From Linum tenue (Eukaryota > Streptophyta > Magnoliopsida > Malpighiales > Linaceae), in the NCBI GenBank assembly GCA_946122785.1, contig CAMGYJ010000008.1, positions 17,385,475 to 17,449,474 of the forward strand: 64,000 nt of DNA. Direction: 5' to 3'. The stretch's first letter is position 1; every line of letters starts with the position of its first letter. Of this stretch, positions 57,908 to 64,000 are shown piece by piece. Below the pieces are notes generated by a model, which worked only from the letters and a program-made list of their open reading frames with translations, did not search any database and was not told where the DNA came from. The position numbers were made by a program, and so were the translations under genes.

Positions 57908-59650
57908 GACGAAACTCGAAACTAGTTAAGCCCCACAAGTTGTGTCAACTGTGTCTCAATGGTGCCACCTATAAACTATTTGGTCTTCAAAGGAAAGAGT
58001 CTAGGTACGCTGCACAAGGGAAGAAATCTCTACATTTATGATATTTTCATTAGGTCGTCTTGATCTTTAAGAAAAAAAGACGTTACTTTATGGCCGTTAC
58101 TTTGTGGTTGTTGGCGTCTGCTCATTTTTGTTATCTTTAATTTCTTTAATTTATAATAAGTTATTTTAAAGTTGTTTTCTGACCGTTGTTATGTTCTTTT
58201 TTTCTTTTCTTTTCTGATATGATCCCAAATTGTCAACCATTCACGTCACAATTACTTGACAAAGAAGCTATCGAAGTTGGGAAGAAGAAAGGCAAAATTT
58301 TGTTAAGTGTTTGAACAGTTTCGAGATGCCTACTTTGGAGGCATGTTGCTCACAATTGGCTCACTGAAAATTGGATTTCAAGTGCTTCTTTTAAATATAA
58401 AGTTGTCATCTTTCCAATGATATGCTTTTTGGATCCAGAAGAAGTCATTAAGGTTGTTTTCCAAGGCCTCAAAGTTGCTACCTCAAAACAGGAAAACTGC
58501 CAGAAAATGGCTAAGTCTGGAAACTGTTTTGTGAAGCCTACTTTGGAGTTTAATTCGAGGAGCATGGGTCTGATTCGAGACCATAACTCCTCGAACGAAA
58601 AGTGTAAAGTTAGTACGAAAGCTGCTTTTGGACTGTTTCTGGCAGCTTACTTGCGCTTGAAGAAAGAGAGTTTAAATCCGAATTTTGTGTCCTTTTTAGT
58701 GTAGACTTTTACCTTAATTGTTTCCTAGTTCGAATAGGATTGTATTAGGTTTTATTTGCCTTTAAATACCGTTCTATTTCGTTGTAAAATTCAGACTTCG
58801 TTGAATAGAAATCGAAACGGTTTGGTTTGTGCAAGTTGCGACTTGTTTTGGGTTTGGTGGATTCCAAACTTGCTGAGCTTGTGTATCGATTGAATAGTCA
58901 CTTCAATCATGGTCGAGCAACTACCCTTTAATCCAATCGAGCGTTCCCCGGGTGTGGAATCGTCCTTTTGGTTCTGTTTTATCCAATTTCGTATTCAGAA
59001 CCCTTCATTCTTGATTCGAGCTCAATCGATCCTTCGATTGAGTCGTTAGCTGCGTTACTTCGATCGCATACAACCCCAGGGTCGTATTATTTTCGTTATG
59101 GCCGAGTTTAGGTCTTTCGTATAGTATATGACATTTATAAATGACTAATTCTCATTGGCATCACCTCAAATCTCATCTCATTTCTAAACCCTCTAACACA
59201 AAAATCCTCTCTTCATTTCTAAAGAGCACATTGATCATGACTTTCTCTGATAGATCATGATGGACTCACAGTTCATGTGGCGAATAACGTGGCTGAATTA
59301 GCCCATGCGTTTGCACGAGAAGGGCCAATTGTTTGGGTTTAATTGCTTTGCTTACGTATGAAGCATTACCAGTTAGGATTTGATTTGAATAAAGGATTCA
59401 CCTCAAGTGATCGCTATCGGAGTTATTGGAACGCTAGCTGATAGGATTTTCGCGATTTGGAGTAAGGTGTAGGGAGATATACTCCATATAGTAGGAGATC
59501 GAGATAACCTTCACGTCAATCTTATCTCACCTGGGGTGTATACCTCAAGTATAAAGGACAATATAAACCCCCGAAAAAGGGGGTACTCAGAACTTTATAT
59601 TGATGTTGGCATGAGTTCCCGATTAAGCCATTCAACAACTTCTACGATAG
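57908..59650. repeat. long direct repeat, copy A (split by an insertion)
   Basis: Sequence 57908-58215 and 59096-59650 matches 61744-62601 with roughly 90% identity or better. Shared words include 'cgaaactcgaaactagttaa', 'gacatttataaatgactaat' and 'cctcaagtataaaggacaat'. Between the two halves copy A carries about 880 extra bases. The end region with 'aatataaacccccgaaaaag' resembles an LTR R-U5 segment, so A and B may be LTRs of one decayed element or a segmental duplication. Confidence 0.85.
58219..59094. mobile_element. 880-bp insertion in copy A, LTR-like
   Basis: It is absent from the sister copy at about 62045. It begins TGATATGAT, contains a TATA-like 'ttaaatacc' near 58760, and shares 'gcctactttgga', 'aaaatggctaagtctgg' and 'gtttctggcagctt'-like words with the hairpin arms at 31.1-31.5 kb. 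It is likely a solo LTR; exact ends and target duplication are not resolved. Confidence 0.6.
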
Positions 59651-59654
59651 GACT

Positions 59655-61741
59655 CTGTTTCTAGCTTTGAAAATCGATCCCTCTTTCAAAAGACCCGAAA
59701 TTGGGTTACAAACCCAGTTCTGCTAGATCACACGGCCAGGCCACACGGGCGTGTGAAATTTAGGTATGCTCGTGTGGCTCTCCAAAACGCCGCGTTCGAT
59801 TTAGTGACTCCAGGTACGCTACACGGCCAAAAACCACACGACTGTGTGGAATTTAGGTCTGCCTGTGTGAACTCCCTGGGAATTCCACATGGCCAAAAAG
59901 GGCCCTTTACACGGCCAGTGTGCTTTGGCCGCGCAAAGGGGTTCCACACGGCCAAGTCACACGGCCGTGTGGAATTTAGGTTTGCCGTGTGGAATTTCCA
60001 GCTTTTCGTCAAACGTCCCAACTTCGTCCAATCGACCCCGAACTCGTGCACAAACCTTTCTTCACGCATTAGGACCTGAAATATCACAAACAAGAACAAC
60101 CAAGCGTGAAATCATCCTAAAACACGAGAGATGAGACTCAAACGGTATAGGAATGGTGGACAAAAACATGTGTATATATCAAGTCATCAAATTCTGCCAC
60201 ACTTAACTGTTTGCTTGTCTATAAGCAAACCTGATTCAAACCAATGCAGATCTCCAAACCTCTATAGCAACATGCACCCCCGATCGTCGATAGAGGATTT
60301 TATAGATAATTTAACAGCTTACGAGGTCAACTGGTCTTCTAAGACACCCCCTATCTCTCTCAATGCGAGTACTAGACTCAAGCCAGGATCACGAGAAGCA
60401 GTGGAACTAAGATAGTCAATTCATGGATAAGGAGACTCACACAATTCAACAACCAAGGACTCATTGTATCGGGTGCTTTTCATTTCATTTCACTTGTTGG
60501 AACCCCTTCTTCCTACTATTTGTTTCTTTTTTTCTTTTTTTTTTTACTTTGCTGGGGTTCCAACTACAGTTTGTATGCACGGTCTTCCCTTATTAGGTGA
60601 GCAAGAGCGATTTTTGTATATCTGTCACTCGCCAGAGTACTTCTTTTAACTCCTATTCCTCACTTCGTGTGGAGGGTCAAAGAAATTAAGGGGGGGGGTC
60701 GGAAGCTCTATCCGTGCCCTTAAAAACACATCCTTAAGTAGTCAAACTGCTCAACGGGTGGAAATTTTACTTGTACTAGAGTCAACTTAGCTTCACCTTG
60801 TAGGCCTACCCCACCAAGGATCACTGAAGTCTCTTCCAAAACCCGATTTTGTGCAATGAACATAGCCACACACGTTGGGCTTACCACATGTCTTAAGATT
60901 TCAAAGTTGTTGACATGGAGGACCAACTGCCTCTTCATTTCACATATGAGCACCCTTTTTCGATGCACGAGTCCACACCACAAAATAAAAGGAGTTATCA
61001 ATACCACATGAATCAACGGTCCTAAATCCACTAGTTCACAAAATCAACCGGCACAGCCGAGAGACAGACAGGAAAAATCTTATACTTCAACATCCTCCAT
61101 AGTGTTACAATTACCTCCCTAGGTTGCATATCACCATAAAGATTGTCAATTCAAAGCATACTAAGCAGGATTTTGCAGGAAACAGTACTTGGAGCCCTCA
61201 ATTCATCAAATTGGACAGTGGACTAGGCTCCAAGCATACGAACTCATTTAGCAGTCAAAAATAGATAAACACCCCTCCAACACACACACTTAAGCACGAC
61301 ATTGCCCTCAATCGGAAATACGAACTATCGGGGGACTGGAAATCGGACCAGTCAGCAGGGCTAGAGTCATTAAAACACACTAGGTGATAGAAACCATAGT
61401 TCCAAGTGGACAAACCGAAAATAAACGAAAGGAAAACAAACCTTGGTGGGGTTGCCTCCCCACAAGCGCTTCTTTACCGTCTTTTAGCTGGACGCTAGTA
61501 GGGTGGATGCTCAGAGAGGTGTAGGAATAGGTGCTTCCAAGAGCGGATCCACATCGCTCTTGAGGTACAACTTCAGATGGTGGCCATGCACATGACGAGT
61601 GTGACCACCAGCACTCGTCAACTCGACCTGGCCATCCGGCAGGATGCAAGCGAGTGAATACTCGGATGGCCAAGGCAGTCGAGGCTCAGGAGCCGGGACC
61701 AGCTCATAGTGGTCTCCCGCTTCCTTTTCAGCAGGCTTAGC
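59655..61741 (-). mobile_element. Ty3/gypsy-like retroelement debris
   Basis: Around 59725-60000 the words 'cacacggccgtgtgg' and 'gtgtggaatttaggt' recur three to four times, a pattern often seen in non-coding parts of plant gypsy elements. Near 61522-61740 the minus strand reads PDGQVELTSAGGHTRHVHGH then HLKLYLKSD, resembling the end of a gypsy polyprotein, followed downstream by a 'cgcttgtggggaggcaaccc' phrase common in such elements. Most of the coding part is missing. Confidence 0.5.
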
Positions 61742-61743
61742 TG

Positions 61744-62601
61744 GACGAAACTCGAAACTAGTTAAGCACCAGAAGTTGTGTCAACTGTGTCTCAATGGTG
61801 CCACCTATAAACTATTTGGTCCTCAAAGGAAAGAGTCTAGGTACGCTCCACAAGGGAAGAAATCTGTGCATTTATGATATTTTCATTAGGTCGTCTTGAT
61901 ATTTTTTATTTAAAAAAGACGTTACTTTATGACCGTTACTTTGTAATGGTTGCCGTGTGGCCATTTTTGTTATCTTTAATTTATAGTAGGTTATTTTAAA
62001 GTTGTTTTTTCTGATCGTTGTTATGTACTTATGTTCATTTCTTTTCTTTTTTTATGGCCGTGTTTAGGTCTTTCGTGTAGCATATGACATTTATAAATGA
62101 CTAATTCTCATTCACATCACCTCAAATCTCATCTCATTTCTAAACCCTCTAACATAAAAATCCTCTCTTCATTTCTAAAGAGCACATTGATCATGACTTT
62201 CTCGGATAGATCATGATGGACTCACAGTTCATGTGGCGAACAATGTGGCTGAATTAGCCCATGCCCTTGCACGAGAAGGGCCAATTATTAGGGTTTAATT
62301 GCTCTGCGTACCTATGAAGCATTAGCAGTTAGGATTTGATTTGCATAAAGGATTCACCTCAAGTGATCGCTATAGGAGTTACTGGAACGCTAGTTGATAG
62401 GATTTTCGCGATTTGGAGTAAGGTGTAGGGAGATATTCTCCATTAGATCGAGATAACCTTCATGTCAATCTTATCTCACCTGGGATGTATACCTCAAGTA
62501 TAAAGGACAATATAAACCCCCGAAAAAGTAGTACTCGAACTTTATATTGATGTTGGCATGAGTTCCCGATTAACCCATTCAACAACTTCGACGATAGGAA
62601 A
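61744..62601. repeat. long direct repeat, copy B
   Basis: This is the uninterrupted counterpart of copy A (57908-59650). It ends after 'acgataggaa', where similarity to copy A stops. Confidence 0.87.
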
Positions 62602-63263
62602 TGTATGAATCACCCATGTGTCAATAACTAGATTTTTGAAATAAAAACTAATAAGAGGAAGTGCGGCCCATGAAAGAGAGGTAAGTTGATTTTATTTGGA
62701 TTAGTAGTTAGTAACGATATGACTGAGCTACCTAAATTAAAGGGAATGGGTTAGGATGATTACTACTTTTTTAGTAGTCACCGTGGCTACCAAAATCTAT
62801 ACCATTCATTTGCTCTGTTTCATTTCATTTTTAAATTGACGATCAAGATTAAATTAAGGATACTTTTGGAAACGAAAATTATACCACACCTGATGACTAT
62901 CCTTAATAAAATGAATTTATATATAATCTACCCAAACCCTAATACAATCCTTTCTTCGTCGACAGTTTATTCCCCATCTCCACATTCGTCGGCTGCCAAA
63001 TCTCCATCTCTCTCGCCTCCAACCTCCCTTCCTCCCCCTGCCATGTTCTGTCGCCATCCCGGTCGCCTCTGCGTTTGCGTCCTCCGCTAAATCCAACTCC
63101 ATGGTGGAAAAGGAATGGCGAAATTGGATTTGGAAGAAGCCAGCGCCGGCCAAGTCTCTCTCTCTCGGCTGGGAAAGGGTAGAAATTCACAAATGGAGTT
63201 AAAAGCAGCAGGGGAAAAAAGAGAGGCCAAAGCACGAATGAGAATGGTGGTAGTATCTCCCTC
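62602..63263. other. intergenic; possible leader-like C/T-rich segment
   Basis: The C/T-rich stretch 62940-63170 has short overlapping frames on both strands but no recognisable product. Confidence 0.35.
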
Positions 63264-63284
63264 TCAATCAATCAATCAATCAAT

Positions 63285-63352
<68 letters not shown>
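63264..63352. repeat. compound microsatellite (CAAT)n(CT)n
   Basis: About six CAAT units pass directly into about 32 CT units. Confidence 0.97.
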
Positions 63353-63356
<4 letters not shown>

Positions 63357-63394
63357 GGCTGGAAAATGTGGCATGGATAAAAACCCTAGATCTG

Positions 63395-63500
63395 ATTTTT
63401 TTCGCATTGGTATTATTTTTCCCGCATTGGTAGTGATTTTTCCGTAATGCGAGTGTTTTTTCGCATTGGTATTGTTTTTCCCGCATTGGTATTGATTATC
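63395..63500. repeat. minisatellite, about 20-bp unit
   Basis: Five imperfect units of 'cgcattggtattgtttttcc' lie in direct order, the third with an altered 'gtaatgcgagtg'. Confidence 0.88.
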
Positions 63501-64000
63501 ATGTAAGTGTATTGCTTTTTAGTGAGATCTGGCTGGAGATTGTGGAAGTGAGAGAAAGAGAGAAAAAATTGTAATTAATATATTTTTGTAACTTTATAAA
63601 ATGTAATTTGTTAAAAAAGATAATTAATAATTTTTTTTTGTTATACTCAATTTGCTCTTAGTAACCACGGCATAACCTATAACCTGTCCCTAAGTTAAAG
63701 TTATAGAGGAGACATGGAAGAAGGTAGGAAAAATACTAGATTAAAACTTGCAGTGCTCACTAAAAGGTCAAAACGTCATTTGGGGTGCAGAGTGCAGACA
63801 CCTCAATTGGCTTTGTCCTTGCCCCATTAACTGTTTTTTCTGCCCATCAAATTTAGTTTTCGGATTGTTGTATTTTGGACAATTTTTTTTAAATATAATA
63901 TTTAAAAAAAAAAAACCCTCTATCTGAAATCGATATTTAGAATAGTAGTGATTATTTTACTAGAAATATTATTTAAAAATAATTGAAAAGTATTGAATTT
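63501..64000. other. AT-rich intergenic DNA
   Basis: No gene or element ends recognised up to the window edge. Confidence 0.5.

Noticed and set aside
1..64000. CRISPR arrays, rRNA genes, bacterial operons
   Set aside because: No regular repeat-spacer structure or rRNA-like sequence; intron-containing genes and plant transposons show a plant nuclear origin.

Overview
The window reads as nuclear DNA of a eudicot plant. Coding exons are broken by short GT..AG introns, long AT-rich stretches separate the genes, and almost every class of plant transposable element is present (Mutator-like, hAT, Harbinger-type MITE, LTR retrotransposon, TRIM, LINE). I cannot name the species from sequence alone.

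The gene content is dominated by one family. Seven intact-looking F-box/LRR/FBD genes lie at 3.5-5.1 kb (+), 13.5-15.1 kb (+), 16.7-18.3 kb (+), 24.3-25.9 kb (-), 34.9-36.4 kb (-), 54.3-56.0 kb (+) and 56.1-57.7 kb (-). An eighth copy at 9.3-10.5 kb is a pseudogene, and three FBD-tail remnants lie at 22.7-24.0 kb. All share the same layout: a long first exon (F-box plus leucine-rich region), a second exon of about 160 bp, and a third exon carrying the FBD domain, with phase-0 introns at both junctions. Proteins of this type are substrate adaptors of SCF ubiquitin ligases. The array looks like a birth-and-death cluster. The two minus-strand genes at 35 and 57 kb form their own subclade.

Other genic content is limited. 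There is a small unidentified three-exon gene (38.6-39.2 kb, -). A truncated 5' part of an ERO1-type ER oxidoreductin gene (50.9-52.3 kb, -) has no recognisable 3' exons downstream. A decayed fragment of NAD-dependent isocitrate dehydrogenase lies at 6.3-6.6 kb (-). Some exon-like blocks near 47.8-48.8 kb could not be assigned.

The spaces between genes are filled with nested mobile DNA, often resolved to the base. Examples are a 241-bp TRIM with 5-bp target duplications inside the F-box pseudogene; a Mutator-type MITE (19.2-19.7 kb) with a perfect 9-bp duplication inside another inverted repeat; a chain of related MITEs joined only by (TA)n tracts (20.2-21.5 kb); and Mutator-like elements at 1.8-3.2 and 27.1-28.6 kb. 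At 31.0-34.2 kb a foldback element with roughly 440-nt hairpin arms contains a recently inserted non-autonomous LTR retrotransposon with identical 372-bp LTRs. There are also four hAT elements and a 5'-truncated LINE. The right end (57.9-62.6 kb) holds two long direct repeats flanking Ty3/gypsy-like debris, one of them broken by an 880-bp insertion related to the foldback arms.

The most unusual objects are the foldback/LTR nest, the TA-linked MITE chain, the tiny TRIM that landed in an already deleted F-box gene, and the ERO1 5' fragment whose leader carries a duplicated splice acceptor. Exon boundaries and domain assignments are read by eye and were not tested by alignment software.
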